Assembly (NCBI GenBank): GCA_019426215.1
Contig: CM033405.1
Span: 30,968,199-31,032,198, forward strand
DNA from: Buddleja alternifolia
Taxonomy: Eukaryota > Streptophyta > Magnoliopsida > Lamiales > Scrophulariaceae
Length of the DNA stretch: 64,000 nt
Direction: 5' to 3'
A program made the position numbers and the translations under genes. The stretch's first letter is position 1; every line of letters begins with the position of its first letter. Shown here one piece after another: positions 1-12,909 of this stretch. The notes below the pieces were generated by a model. That model did no database searches, was not told where the DNA came from, and worked only from the letters and a program-made list of their open reading frames with translations.

Positions 1-236
1 AGACTTCTTTTACAAATTCGAACCTTAAGTACCAGAACTGAAAAAATAGATTAAACAAATCGAAACAAACTAAATCAGAGACTAACAGAAAAAGTAGAAG
101 AAATAAAACCGTATAAATAGCGTTGATGTTGCTAAAATCAAAGACAAAAGGAGATTGTGCTAATAACTTCAAATGAATTCATAAATGGAACTCACAAAAT
201 TGCATAAGCAGATCTCATTTGTAACGCATTTGATCC

Positions 237-3200
237 TCATCCCCATCTAAGGATAGCCGAGCCCCATGTGAGACCGGCTCCAAAACCAGCAGTTGCAATA
301 GTATGACCGGCTTGCACCTTCCCGCTTCTTACAGCTTCGTCCAACGCCAATGGAATCGATGCAGCACTTGTGTTGCCATAATTTGCCAGATTTGATATGA
401 CTCGCTCGGATGGCACCTCTAGACGGGTCGCTACTGCATCTATAATTCTCTGGTTCGCCTGCATTAAACCGTATTGCATAGGTCACGATGTGACATTATA
501 TTTTGATATGTTCAGAGAACTCCACATATGTTCAAGTCAAGGAGAAACTTGAGCATGATAGAGAACATAAATAAGGCATGCAAATTTCATTTTCTGTATA
601 ATAGGCGAGTAATTCTGAGTGAGTTCTGGGATTGTAGGTCACCGGACAGTCACAAATATCAGTGTATGGCGGACCTCATGTGGGTCCCACCACATGGTCA
701 TTTGTTGTCGTACAGGGACCCGAATCCCGGGAGAGTAAAACATAATAGGTCCTCGAACAACTAAGAATTTGCGATGTTGACGTGCTTGAGCATGTATAGT
801 CAAAGTCAAAGAGAAACTTCAGCATCATAGAGAACACAAATTGTCGGAAAACGTAAAAGTTTCACTCTCTCTGCAATAGGCGAGTAATTCTTAGAGAGTC
901 ATGGGATGGTAGATAACCCGACAGTCACAAATCTCAGCGTATGGTGCAACCCACACGAGTCCCACCACATGGAAGTTTGTTATCGTCCCGGGACCCGAAT
1001 CAGGGGAGAGCCATGCATAATAGGTCTTCGAACAATTAAGATTGCCAAGTTAATGTGCTTAATGTATTAGCTTAAAACTTCACCAAACTGATACAAACCA
1101 TTGATATCAAGTTACCAGAGTTTCTAGTAGAAAAAGATAAATGATCCTCTCTACATTCAACAGTTTATGCATATATTTGTGCACGTAAATCCATCACTAC
1201 TTGCAGAACAAAGTTCATCAATGTTGCATATTTTCTTTCATTCACAATCACAAGTTTCTTGAATCTATATGACAAAACGCTAGCTAAATAAGACAAAACG
1301 AACAGATTATATTGCATTGCTCAGACCAACCAATCTCAAACATTTCACCTTATTCCTTCCCCCTATATTCTTATTGAAATCACAAAAAGCAAATAGTGAC
1401 ATAGATATTAGAATACAGAGTATATGTACAGAGGGAAAGGTATCACAAACTAAAGGCAAATCTGAAAATATGTCAATCTTATGCGGTGCCCGTCTCATAT
1501 ATAAATTTAACTTATTTATATCAACAATAGAATGTTTATTTAATCACCTATACTTGGACTGCTGTACATTGTAACTTTTCATAATCATATTTATCAATAA
1601 CCTGGACACCTCATCAAGAGAAGCATGAATTTAAATATTATATTCCTGCCCATCCTATTTTCATATATCCATTTCACTCAGCAATGAGTTTTAGACAAGG
1701 GTTGAAAAAGTCGGGTGTATCTTATACATTAGGGTAAACTACATAGACACCCCCAGCGTGACACCCTAATTACAAAAACACCCCGAGATTTGAGAAATTA
1801 CCATAATTTCCCTTGTCAGCAAAAGCATATTACAATTTCACCCTTTGCTTTTCAAGTTGTCACAATTTTAGAAGGGGCGTCTTTTGGTAATTTGCAGGAC
1901 CTCAGCGAGTTTGTGGCAATTACCCAATGAGTAAGCGAGTATGCAATTAATTATCTCTAAAATTTTTATTGTCCTCAAAAGTAATGGTCAAGAGTTAGTG
2001 ATGTTAAATCGTCTCTTTTCGTTATTTGCGAGGGAACTTTTGGGAAAAGAAATTCTTTTCTAAGAAGTGGACCCATCTTTTGCGACGAGTTAGAAAGGAA
2101 ATAGGAAAAAAATAAAAACTGGAAACGTATTGAGCATGTCATTTCATACCTGATGAAGAAGTAGCCAGTCTATACTGGACCTAGGGAGATCGGCCTTCTC
2201 TAGAGCCAATTCAATTGACTGTGGAACAACACGAACAGCAAAGCGAAAGACCTCTTTACCATTCATCTGTATGCACGAGTACGAGGACCCTTTTGGTAAA
2301 ATTCCTAGGAGCGAACCGTTCATACCTAACTCATGATCAGTTTCATTTTCCTTCATTGAGGCGTTTAAGTGCCTGCAATATGTAAGTTGAGATTGTTGCT
2401 TATCTCGAGAAATATTAATCATGTCCCCGAAAAGGGTGGACAAAGTTACCTTAGCCCTTCACCGTCACTATGCAAGTCAAAGGCAAACAAACCGTCCTCT
2501 TCAATATCACAAGCCTGCATAAAGATAATTAAATTAAATTCTATTTAAGAGATCAAAAATAAAAACTTATCAAAGAGATCGTGCCAATAGAAGTTTTCTT
2601 CAAAACAGCCTAAGTGGTTGTTGTATCACAGCTCTTAGACTGTGATATATATCCAATATTTAAGCAATTTTGGACCGACTTATCACTCCAAGAAAATTAG
2701 TTTACCCAAGATTAAATAATACATCCATACAAATTTTACAAAATGAACGAGGGCATACTTGAACTAATACAGCACCAGCAGCATCACCGAAGAGAATACA
2801 GGATCCTCTGTCCGTCCAATCAACATAGCGAGATAGAGCATCAGCCCCGATCACAAGAACATTCTTGAAGCCGCCCCCTAACACATACAGCATAAGATTA
2901 ACTCGATATAGCTAAAGAATACAACTTTTGCAGAACATTATTCAGTTTTTACCTCTAATGTGGCAAGCAGCCGAAACTAGGCCCAATACAAAACCACTAC
3001 AGGCAGCCGTAATATCATAAGCCAATGGATTATTTTTGCACCCAAGTGCTTTTTGAATCTGGAAAAACATTACCGAAAATACAATTTCATTCCGTGAAAC
3101 TAAAACATACTATTACTCACTGACAAAGGCAAGATATATGTCATAATGAACATATTATACACATTTGGGTGATAATGGTCAAAAGTAAAAGTGCTCTGGT

Positions 3201-6200
3201 CTAAATATGCATACGAAGAGATTAACAGCATTTTGAAGATCAGAAACAATCAGCACAAAGAATGTTCTTAGTTTAACAATAAAATATATAATAATGGAAA
3301 TCCTCGTAAAGGGTTCAACTTATTCAGAATATTGTTGCAAATATATACCTGGGGAGCACTGCCAAATAAATCTTCCGGAGTTGAAGTACACAACAACACA
3401 AGGTCTACATCATCAGGGTCGACCTCTGCCATCTGGAGAGCTTTCTTTGCTGCCTCTACAGCGAGACCTGTCAAACTATCTTTTCCTGCAGCAGCATAAC
3501 TTAAAAATAAAGCCAAGTTCAACAAATAAAAACGCAAGCAGATTCAACAACGGTCTGATATATAAAAATGTACAAAATATTTATATTATTCTCTGGAAAA
3601 TTTGGAGACAAGCTAAGAGACGTCATGACATGCTGGCGCTCGGTGATCTACTACTTTTGGGAACATGTAAAAGTAATTCCACTTCAACCAAAAAGGGGTT
3701 TGATCATAGAATTCCAGTGTGTGGGGTTCAATGTGCTTTGCCGGATTCAATCAAAAAAATTTCCATCTTATTCAATAACGATCGCAAAATCACTAATATA
3801 TGTTTACCTTTTAATGCAACACACAAGCAACTTTGGGCAAAATTTGCTTTTTAATTGTTGCATAACAAGTTTGGAGATACATATACAGATGTATTCCCCT
3901 TTTCATCAAAAAGTGTGTCAATCGACATCCAAATACAAATCTGACCATTTCTTAATCCGTGAGCTTGCCTTTATGTCATGTTTAAAGTACAATCATGGAA
4001 GATGGTATTATAACACAAGCATGAATCTGCAAAGATAAGCTTACCAGTAAGTATTCTTCTATTCCGAATTCCAGTTCGAACGGATATCCATTCATCATTA
4101 GTATCAACAATTTGTGAGAGATCATCGTTAGATATCTGAACACTTGGTACTGCAGAGCCACATCCAACTAATTTGCAGCCTTGGCCGACAAGTCTATACA
4201 CATTTAAGTTTGTGATCAGAGAGAAATCAGAGCGCTAATTACAATCATGTCTACATTAAAAAAAATTGAATATTTTGCTTCAGCAGTACACATAAGAGAA
4301 AAACAAGAATTTGGGGAAAAGGTGGATGACTTCTAAAGCGATAAATATTTGCACTTCAATAATTTTTTATGAATAAACTAACCATATTATATTGAATTGT
4401 GACTAAAAACTAATAGTTACCGTATGAATATATTTATCTAACCAATCAGGATTCAAGTTGTTCGAAACTAGTATGCCAGGATATATTGATTAAGCAACAA
4501 ATGCCTTTGAAGATGAGGGTTGCACTCAGTGCACAACTTAACCCAACATCTTATTGGCACAAGACAGGCTAGACTAAGATCTCAAATATCGAACCTATAA
4601 ACCCTTCATTCTTCTCAACAAAAAATTACTTCCACAAAATGTTCAAATTAGATGACCCGGTGGGAAATTGCATCCTATGTGCTTGTTATTTCTCTTTATT
4701 TACCAATTTTTCTTAATTACGCTCTTCGGGGTGTTGAATTCAAGATGCGCTAGAATAAAAAAACTAGACTCATATGAATGTCGCAATTCTTAAACAGAGC
4801 CAGATGGTAATACATGGCAAGCCATGTTATCTTTAATTTGATTTTAATTTCTTTTTAATGTTATTTGACAAATAATTCCTGAATTAACATAGACCTGACT
4901 TTTTTCGTTCAGTAAGTAGCTATTATACACTGGAGGTGGAGGAAACTAGTATGAAGCTTAATAAGAAAAATCAACGAAAATAAACTAAGTCTCAGAGCCT
5001 TGAAGTCCATCTATACAATCCCGTGTTACAAGATAAAGCTACTTCTTACCTACACGATCTAGGAAACCTCATCGTCAAAATTCAGTATAGAAAAAAAGCA
5101 GTGTGACAGTCTCCGGGCAGCACCATAAGAGCAATGAGCTAACTAAAAATCGTTTGCTGCCTTTGGACGAGCACAGTTAGCGATAATATAATTTCCCCTT
5201 GCATTTCGTAACTACATCTGCTAACTTTATTGCAGCGCATAATGAAGTCACTTTTCTGATTGTCTCCCTATTAATGGGCTGATTCTTTTCCGGATTACAT
5301 AAACATTGACGGGACATATGCAAATTTATTCCACATGCCATCGACTAATTCTAATGCAAAGGACATGACATTCTCTGCTATCAAAAAATTCCCCTACTAA
5401 GTTATAAGAGCAAACCAGTTTCATGAATGTTCATGAATCACTTTCCTTGCTAGATTGTCAAATGGGAGTGTGACAACAGCTAACAATTGAACAACCAAAA
5501 ATCTTCATTCTTATAAGCATTCAGAAAATAATTGCAAGAAAACCAGCCCAAATTTTATCCAAATTCAAAGCAACCCCAAATACATGCGTATAGGGGTGAA
5601 AGACGAACCAAAGTACTCGAGATGGATCATTAGAAGCTCATTTGAGCTCGACTCGATCACATATCAAACCAAACTTATACAACTTTTTGTGCTCAATACG
5701 TTTTAAAGCTCCGCTCGATTAGTAAATAATGATAAAATATGTCCAAAAAAAGTCAAATAATGATAAAATATGTCCAAAAAAAGTCAAAGTTACTCTAACT
5801 CGATTCGTGTTGGCTCAATCAGCAATCAAACCAAGCTTAAACACAAGTTTCAAAGCTCGATAATAGTTCAAACCAGCTTGAACAACAACGTATTTGACTC
5901 GATCAGCCATCAAACCAAGCTCAAACACAAGTTTCAAAACTGGATAATAGTTCAAACCAGCTTGAACAACAACGTATTTGACTCGCCTCGGCTCAGTTAC
6001 AAACCTACATGCATAGTATTGCATACTCTATTCATTAAAATTCAAATTCACATCAAGAAATTTAAAGCTAAAAAACACCAATTACACAAGAATCCCATTT
6101 ATCCAACAATCAGCTCTCAGAAACTTATAAAAAGCTACAAGAACACAAATTCAACTATTGCAAAATAATACACACAATCTAAATTTCAAAAAAATAAATG

Positions 6201-6403
6201 AAAAAATCAAAACTTTACAAAGAATTAAATTAAATGAATTACCTGGGCCCTCTAGATTCAGAAGGGGAAAGCTTCTCTGCACCCTGAACAGTGCTGGTAC
6301 ACACTATTCTCCTGGAACTACCCTCAGACAACCAAAACCCAGATCGATTAATGCTTATAGATCGAGGCAGTGTTGGAGTGAACAGCCCATAAGCACTCGC
6401 CAT
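237..6403 (-). CDS. KASIII: 3-oxoacyl-[acyl-carrier-protein] synthase III, chloroplastic (KAS III)
   Basis: This plastid enzyme condenses acetyl-CoA with malonyl-ACP, the first step of de novo fatty-acid synthesis. Eight coding exons (high to low): 6403-6243, 4193-4045, 3485-3349, 3058-2953, 2877-2759, 2514-2450, 2372-2150, 458-237. All borders are GT-AG and phases join without a break: 1182 nt, 393 aa, close to the ~400 aa usual for plants. The start is the only ATG that opens the Ser/Arg-rich transit-like leader (about residues 1-50). Thiolase-fold motifs: [11 protein letters not shown] with catalytic Cys169, WLLLHQANQR with His319, [11 protein letters not shown] with Asn349, and the C-terminal [11 protein letters not shown]. 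The triad is complete, so the gene looks functional. Intron 1 (4194-6242) and intron 7 (459-2149) are long and carry duplications and MITE-like DNA. Function follows from family knowledge; stromal location is inferred from the leader. Confidence 0.95.
531..1067. repeat. Diverged ~269-bp tandem duplication in KAS III intron 7
   Basis: Two adjacent copies, about 531-799 and 800-1067, share ordered blocks: AGTCAA..GAGAAACTT, ATAGAGAACA, AATAGGCGAGTAATTCT, GACAGTCACAAAT, CCCACCACATGG, GGGACCCGAATC and CATAATAGGTC. They carry many substitutions and small indels. No coding capacity is seen. The family is not recognised. Confidence 0.75.
1732..1960. mobile_element. MITE-like element, short-TIR family, in KAS III intron 7
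   Basis: It begins GGGTAAACTACATAGACACC and contains GAGAAATTACCATAATTTCC, TATTACAATTTCACCC and GGTAATTTGCA. The same ordered text occurs at 26876-27096 and, inverted, at 29755-29991. The 3' end is degraded and no clear target duplication is visible, so the right border is approximate. Confidence 0.6.
5590..6010. repeat. Low-copy tandem repeats inside a GAGCTCG-rich MITE-like block, KAS III intron 1
   Basis: A perfect 31-bp duplication lies at 5725-5755 and 5756-5786. It is followed by two copies of an 84-bp unit at about 5816-5899 and 5900-5983, with AGCAATCAAACCAAGC against AGCCATCAAACCAAGC 84 bp apart. The block starts with AGGGGTGAAAGACGAACC and is rich in GAGCTCGACTCGATC, a composition common in plant hAT-like MITEs. 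It lies wholly in intron 1. Confidence 0.6.
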
Positions 6404-6782
6404 TTAGTTTTATCTATTTATTTTTTTCTCTTAATTTACAAATTGAATGATTAAAGTTTGGATCTTTGAGCTCTATCTATACAAAATTCAGAGCTCGATG
6501 AATGAATTATTGGAATCCTAAATGATGAACTTAAATTAGAAATCAAAGAGACGGAAAAAACAATGAATTTTTTGATAATCTTAGGGGTTTCCGGAGATGA
6601 AGAAAAATTGATGGAACTACCGATGCAAATGTCTCTCTCTCGTTTGTATCAGTCACAAAAGATATTCAATCACATGCAAATGCATGTTAAACAGGTATAT
6701 AGATACAGATTTCTGTCTCTATTTTCTCTTTCCCTTTAAAGAGACTGGAAATACATACATATATATAGATAGATATAGATAG

Positions 6783-6820
<38 letters not shown>

Positions 6821-6840
6821 TTACTCCAAATCAGGGTGGA
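6404..6840 (-). other. KAS III 5' flank with TA-rich microsatellite
   Basis: This is the upstream region of the minus-strand KAS III gene. It includes a GATA/TA microsatellite at about 6755-6817. The TATA-like sequence there is low complexity, so no specific TATA box or transcription start can be assigned. Confidence 0.4.
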
Positions 6841-7295
6841 GACAGATTTTTATTGAGGGGCAAATAAAAAAAATGATGAATTACATGGGTATCCACCAAA
6901 GTTATTAAAATATTTCTGACTTTTGGTGAATCACAAAGAGGCTCCCAAAGGGGTTTTACTAGTAGTGTTTGCTGTACAACGTCCACCCGAACCAAATTGA
7001 AAATCAGAAATTCGATTTGAACCGGTTTTTCATTATCTTTTTTTAAAAAAAAAATTGGTTATGTCTTGGGTTGTGTTTTGGTGAGAAATTTCTTTGGGAT
7101 GAGATTGTGTTTGGTTTTATTCTGAGAGTTGATTTTCGAATGATTTTCTGGTGAGATAGTGTTTGATTTTGTTTTCGTAGAAAACAAAAGTTAATGTAGC
7201 AGTCAAATCATGCAAGTTTTTATATGTTAATAATTAGTTGATGATGGAAAGTTATTATATAATATTAGATTTGTAATTATTGTTATATAAGTGAA

Positions 7296-7329
<34 letters not shown>

Positions 7330-7400
7330 TTATATATGTCTTATTACTTTATTAACCTATAAAAATAAATCATTGAACAAATATAGGTATAGTAATTTAT

Positions 7401-8511
7401 AGGGAAAATTGCAATTTTCATACATGATAGGGGAGTGTTCACTGTTTTGGTATTCACGCCGAAAAATCATAAATTCGCCGAAAAATGTCAATGTGGCAAA
7501 AAAATTGGGGATTTTCGGGTTTGGAGGGAAAATTGCCTATGTGGCAATCAAAATTGGAGGGAAAAAGTTAAAATAACCCCCCAACTTTCATGTGAAGATA
7601 AAAATTGCAAAAAGAAGTTAGAAAAATATTAAAATTGTAAATTACAAACTTATTTCTAGTTTGAAAAAAATTATGAAAAAAATAAAATAGTTTAATATTT
7701 CTATAAATGTGAATATAGTTGAACTTTTTTTAAAAAAATTATCTAAAAAATATTAAAAAATTAAAGAAATATAAAAAATAAAAAAATATTAAAACTTCTA
7801 TCTTAAACTCATAATTATTTTTTAATATCCAATTTTCTTTCCATTGACAAAAATAAATAAATTAAAACTTAGAAAAAAAATTCAAAAAACAAATTTGAAA
7901 AAAAATTATTTTTGAAATATTATGTAAAGTTTTATTATAATTAGAAAAATTAAAAATATTAAAATTCAAAAAATTAAAACAATTAAAAAAATCATAAAAA
8001 CAACGAGAAATCGGAAGAAAATTAAAAAAGAAAACCAGAAAAAGAAAACAAAAATGAAAATAATTTGAAAAATAAAAAAATTAGTAAAAATTAAAATATA
8101 TATTATACTTTTTAAATTTAAATTATTTTAAAATTTAATATTTAATATTATATATTAATTATAGAAATTTTTATTTATAATAAACAAAAGAAATTAGTTG
8201 AATTAAAATTTCCAAAAAAAAAAAAATTAAAAAAAAGTGAAAGTACTTTAGTTAAATTCTCAAATTAGAAGTCAATTTTCACTTAATATGCAATAATCCC
8301 CAAATTGAAAGCTAATTTACCCTCTAAATGCAAAAAATTCCCAAATTCAAGTCAATTTTTCCGCCTAGGGATATTTTTCGGCATATTTTGACGTGATTTA
8401 TACCAGAATTGCCAAAAATCAACATCTTATGTATGAAAATTAAATTTGTCCCCTTAATTGTATCAAAACGGCCAACACTCCCCTTTCATATATGAAAATT
8501 ACAATTTTCCC
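7401..8511. mobile_element. Non-autonomous Mutator-like element with 9-bp target duplication
   Basis: The left terminus AGGGAAAATTGCAATTTTCA and the right terminus (reverse complement GGGAAAATTGTAATTTTCAT) match over about 50 bp with a few changes. The element is flanked on both sides by the perfect 9-mer GTAATTTAT (7392-7400 and 8512-8520). A 9-bp duplication plus long TIRs is typical of Mutator-like (MULE) MITEs. The 1.1-kb interior is very AT-rich and codes for nothing recognisable. Confidence 0.85.
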
Positions 8512-8677
8512 GTAATTTATGCATATGAATATTATAAATAGTGCACACATGTGTATATATATAGATATAGATATTGGTTTATATAATTAGTATAACGTGT
8601 GTATATATATGAATAGAGTCAAATATATTCTTTCTTCTTTTTTTTAAATACAAAGAGAAGGGGAGGACCCTAATGAT

Positions 8678-9448
8678 TTAACCCGACGGACCTGGGTCCA
8701 TAGTCGTTGTTCTAAGCCAAGTAAGGCCTTGTCGATCTTGCTCCAAAATATTCTGTAGATCCAAGCTCGGGGATTGCATGACAAAGAGGTTTTCATCAAA
8801 ACCTTTTTTACCCAAACTGTCTACCGCATGGTTGGCTTCTCTCCATATATTAGTCGGTTCAACTTGCCATGTCAGCTGCAATTTACGCCTAATTGCATCA
8901 ATTAGGTCCCAGTGGTGGTGCGCCCTGGTGCCATCGTGAATGCTCATGATAGCCTCCCTACTATCTGATTCAATAATCACATTCCGCAGGAGAGTGTCCC
9001 ATGCCAAATTCAGCCCATGTAAGATTGCTACTAATTCGGCACCCAGAGGTGTAGACGTGCCTATGCCACCACAAAATCCCCGAATCCAATGACCTTGGTG
9101 ATCACGAATAACTCCTTCGATACTCGCCTCATCGGTTTGGAGTTCATCCCCCCGACGGACTGCCCCGTCAACGTTAATTTTTCATTGCCCCATTGCAGGC
9201 GGTTTCCACCTAACACGGATAGAATTATCACAAACATTAGTATCACAACGAGAGGAGTAAAGGGCCTCCTCTACTCTCACGCGAACAATTTTGCTATCAT
9301 CTTCTGAGTCTCGGGCTTCCTTTCCATGAATCGTTTCATTTCGAATCTGCCAGAAAAAGTTCAAAGCTTCAATAAAATATATATTCCAATCTTTAGACCA
9401 TTCATACCTGCTCGCCGAAGTCGATAAATTCCAGTCCACCCATCCAGG
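8678..9448 (-). pseudogene. LINE-type RNase H domain fragment (RVT_3-like), interrupted
   Basis: A single minus-strand frame from about 9448 to the stop at 8678 encodes the C-terminal region found in plant LINE reverse transcriptases and their derivatives. A W/D/F-rich stretch (YEWSKDWNIYFIEALNFFW) is followed by the RNase H fold: KINVDGAV (Asp), LGAELVAI (Glu), IIESDS (Asp), and REANHAVDSLGKKG with the final Asp. One in-frame TGA at 9182-9184 sits just before KINVDG. All four acidic active-site positions survive. No reverse transcriptase or endonuclease was seen upstream, so this is a 5'-truncated, decayed copy. Confidence 0.75.
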
Positions 9449-11167
9449 TTATATATGACATACAACTAATCATATAATTAATCCCGTCTTAATTACTTGT
9501 ATGTCATATATATGACAAATGCTTATTAAGGTATTTGGCCAGAAATAAAAGCACTTATTGGGCAAAAAAAAGTAAGCCAAACACGTTTTGGTCAGAAATT
9601 GTGGCCTAAATGGTTCCAAAACATATTTAAACATAATTTTGGTTTTCAATTCGGTTAACCGAAAATCGAATTTATTTTATTTTTTATTTTATATAGAATA
9701 ATATAAAACAAAAACTATAAAAAGTGTATTTTCTAGTAACAACTTATAGTAAAATGAATTAAAATTAGCCCTAATTAAGATCCAATTATTTCAATGTAGT
9801 TTTCATCGTTTGGGGGAAGTTTAAGAATATCATTTGAATTGCATGCTCCTATAACTGATTAATTATCTCGGCCACCTCATAATTATATTAATTTTTTCTG
9901 ACCTTATAAAAAAAAGGCGAGAGCGAAAGTTCAAATTTGACCCTTCGAAAAACCAAAATTTGGTTTAGTTTAGGTCCAAACTGATGACCACCCCTTATTG
10001 TAAGGGTAAGATTGTAAAAAATTTCAAATACACGATGTAATCGTAAGAATATCTTAATGTGAGTGGGACTTTATGTAATTTCGAAAAGGTTACGGAGTTT
10101 TCGGTAATTGACCATAATATGAGGGGGTCAGTAGGTAATTTTCTCGTAAAAAAAGGGCAAAATTTAATTTTTTTGGTTTTTCTTTTTTGGAAGTAAAATA
10201 TTAGAATTCAAGAACTTGTGGTCAAAACTAAAATTTATTTAAAGTTGAGGAGGACGGTTGCGATTCCAGCCCCCTTTGGCCTCATTCTATGCTCCATACC
10301 CGTCTCATTCGAATCGAGTACAATTCATCTAAGTATAAAATGATCGAATTATCCTTCTCATGTAGAATTATAAAAATAATCATTTTTGGGTACAGTCAGT
10401 CCAGACTTAGAAATTCCAGTAACAAACATTTAGTCTACATTGTCTAGAGTTTTATATATACTTACAATATTAGGGCCAGAGAAATTTATATAGCTATGGG
10501 AACTTTTTTTTTTTTTTTTAAAGCGGTAGCTATAGGAATTTAACCACCACAAAATGTTGGTTTTTACCAAAACATGTTAGAATATAACTTGATAGCAGCA
10601 TCTCACATAACACACTAAAAAATTAGTTTTAATCCTCACTTAATCAAATATAACACAATTACTACACACAAGAGAAACCTAGCCGCCATGCAACTTTTCC
10701 ACCTTGGAATTCTCAAGATTGATTCTTTCAAGAAATTCTAGCATTGATCGGGTTTGGCAGATCCTAAATGTAGTTCACTTACCTTGTAGCTAATGACTTG
10801 ACGAGTATATTTCACTTATATTGTGAATTATACTTGGGTTAAGTCAGACTGGTTTCGGATAAAGCTTCAATTCTTTGTTAGTATGAATAATGAAGTAGGT
10901 TTCACTACCAACAAGGTAATTCATCGGTTAAGTCTTTGTTTCTCATTTGAAATTTATGAATTCGAACATCACTATTGATATAAAACTTGTCACTTTATAT
11001 GAACCTAACTGACTATGGATGTAGTCATTACATGTTTCACCAAACTCCAGCAATGTAAATATGGTCCACACATCCTACTGCATGCAAATACGTTTTTGGT
11101 TTGAAGGTTAATTTTATTGGTCTTAAAACTTAGAAGTGGGAATAGGAGATTCGGTTTTATCGTAAGT
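9449..11167. other. Non-coding, AT-rich, with MITE remnants
   Basis: No credible gene. 9990-10150 repeats phrases of the 45581 element (GTAAGAATATCTTAATGTGAG, GGTAATTTTCTC) and is probably an old, partial copy of that MITE family. The 9640-9680 stretch resembles the CGGTTAACCGAAAATCG arms of hAT-like MITEs. Confidence 0.5.
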
Positions 11168-11350
11168 ACCACACGAGATCCTCTATTGCAAAATAGTATT
11201 GCATCTCCTATTGCATTCATTTTATGCATAACAAGTGTATAAATCTTTTCCTTAAATATATAATTGATTTGAATTTTGTACACTTGTCATATATAAAGAT
11301 GAATGTAATAGGAGATGTAACACCATTTGCAATAGAGGATCCGGATTGCA
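11168..11350. mobile_element. Foldback (hairpin) MITE
   Basis: The left arm GATCCTCTATTGCAAAATAG and the right arm (reverse complement GATCCTCTATTGCAAATGGT) pair over about 65 bp each around a loop of about 45 bp near 11225-11285. Arms include CATCTCCTATTGCATTCAT and ACAAGTGTA. No gene. Confidence 0.75.
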
Positions 11351-11724
11351 TAACTACTGATTATCATCAAAGTCAAAAAAATTAAAAAGTTGCAACACAA
11401 GTATCTGCATTTAATTCTTTGATTTCTAATGCTAATAATATTCATCTATTTTCTACCAACCAACCATATGTTAGTTGAGCTATATCGGAGGCGTGCTTAT
11501 GTTGCTAGTCGCTACTTTTTGTTAGGCGTAAGTCCCAATGTCTATAATACATAGATATTTCATTTTTCTCCATAGATTGGATCCAACTTAATACTTGAAT
11601 TAATTATTTAGGTCAAATGACGAGTTGGATTATAAAAAAGTGATCAATCACGAGTCGAATTACATTATCGAAAATTGGAGTGTTCAAAGTTGTGGATTTT
11701 GGCCAGCTTATATAAATTTTATAG

Positions 11725-12097
11725 GGGTAATATTAGTATTAATTCCTCAACTTAACGTTTAGAATCACTTTGATCCCTCAACTTCTAATAACGTCGATTA
11801 AGTCCCTGAACTCAACAATTTGTTTCAATATGGTCCATCGTCTCAATTTTCGGTCAATTTTGGTAGGAAAGCACGCACATGACCAACTAAAGGGCACAAC
11901 CGATATTTCGTAATTAATATAACGTGACAATGTGTGGCATGTGAACAACTTTCCGGCTAAAATTGGCAGGAAATTGGCCCGGGGGGACCACACTAAAACA
12001 AATTGTTGAGTTGAAGGACTCAATCGACGCAATTAGAAGTTGAAGGACTAAAGTAATTCTAAACATAAAATTGAAGGACTAATAGTGACATTATCCC
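11725..12097. mobile_element. Long-TIR foldback MITE (CCTCAACTT... family)
   Basis: The termini GGGTAATATTAGTATTAATT and (reverse complement) GGGATAATGTCACTATTAGT continue into about 100-bp inverted arms that share TTTAGAAT(C/T)ACTTTGATCC-like and CAACTTCTAAT blocks and AACTCAACAATTTGTTT. No open frame of note. The target duplication is unclear. Confidence 0.7.
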
Positions 12098-12477
12098 AAT
12101 ATTTTAAGTGGGTTTTGTTGGTTGGATCCAGATTTTTTTTTGACTAATATCAATTTATATTTTGAGCAAATGAATTTAGTGCATTTAATTATGCAAATCT
12201 AATTTTGAGTAAATGAGAAATTAATTATCAATTTTTATGTCATTAAAAGGTGTTACAATAAATGTGAGTACTGGAAATGTCAAGTGTTGGTCATCCCGCA
12301 TTAAAAAATATAAGCTAAATAATGTCACTTAACGTATTTCACGTGTAAATTAGGCCATTGGGGCACCTAAAAAGAACCACGCTTGTGTGTCACTTAACGT
12401 ACAAGGATTGGGAGCTTGGCTTAGGCTAGCCATGCACCTCTGTACCTGTTCAATCCAACTTTGCCTATATTATAAAT

Positions 12478-12870
12478 TAAGGGAATTCATCGGTTCGGTT
12501 CGGTCGAAAACCGAATCAAAATTTTGGTTCTCTGAAAATCGAATCGAAAAAATGCGGTTGAGTTCGATTTTCGATTAAACTGAATTTCCGAAAAAAAAAT
12601 AAAAAATAAAAATATAATATAAAATAATATAATAAATAAATAAAAATAGAAAAAATTGGTCACTTTCTTTCTTTTCCTAAAATTTGTCACTAGGAAACAC
12701 ACTTTTTATAGTTTTTTATTTATATTATACTATATAAAAATAAAAATAAAAAAATTAAAACCGAAAACCGAATCGAATTTTTCGGTTCGCTTTCGATTCT
12801 AACCGAATTTTTGGTTTTCGGTTCGGTTCGGCCGGTTAACCGAATTTTCGGTTTTTATGAACACCCCTAA
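12478..12870. mobile_element. hAT-like MITE with CGGTTCGGTT arms
   Basis: The left end TAAGGGAATTCATCGGTTCG and right end (reverse complement TTAGGGGTGTTCATAAAAAC) bracket arms rich in CGGTTCGGTTCGG and CCGAAAACCGAATCGAA. The TAGGGGTGTTCAT terminus is common to plant hAT-derived MITEs. No 8-bp duplication could be matched. Confidence 0.6.
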
Positions 12871-12909
12871 TGAATAGACTTTATATCCAAAATTTTCACT
12901 CTGATTATA

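Noticed and set aside
3294..3854. 186-codon plus-strand open frame
   Set aside because: Antisense to KAS III exon 3 and the adjoining intron; composition is intron-like and no domain is seen.
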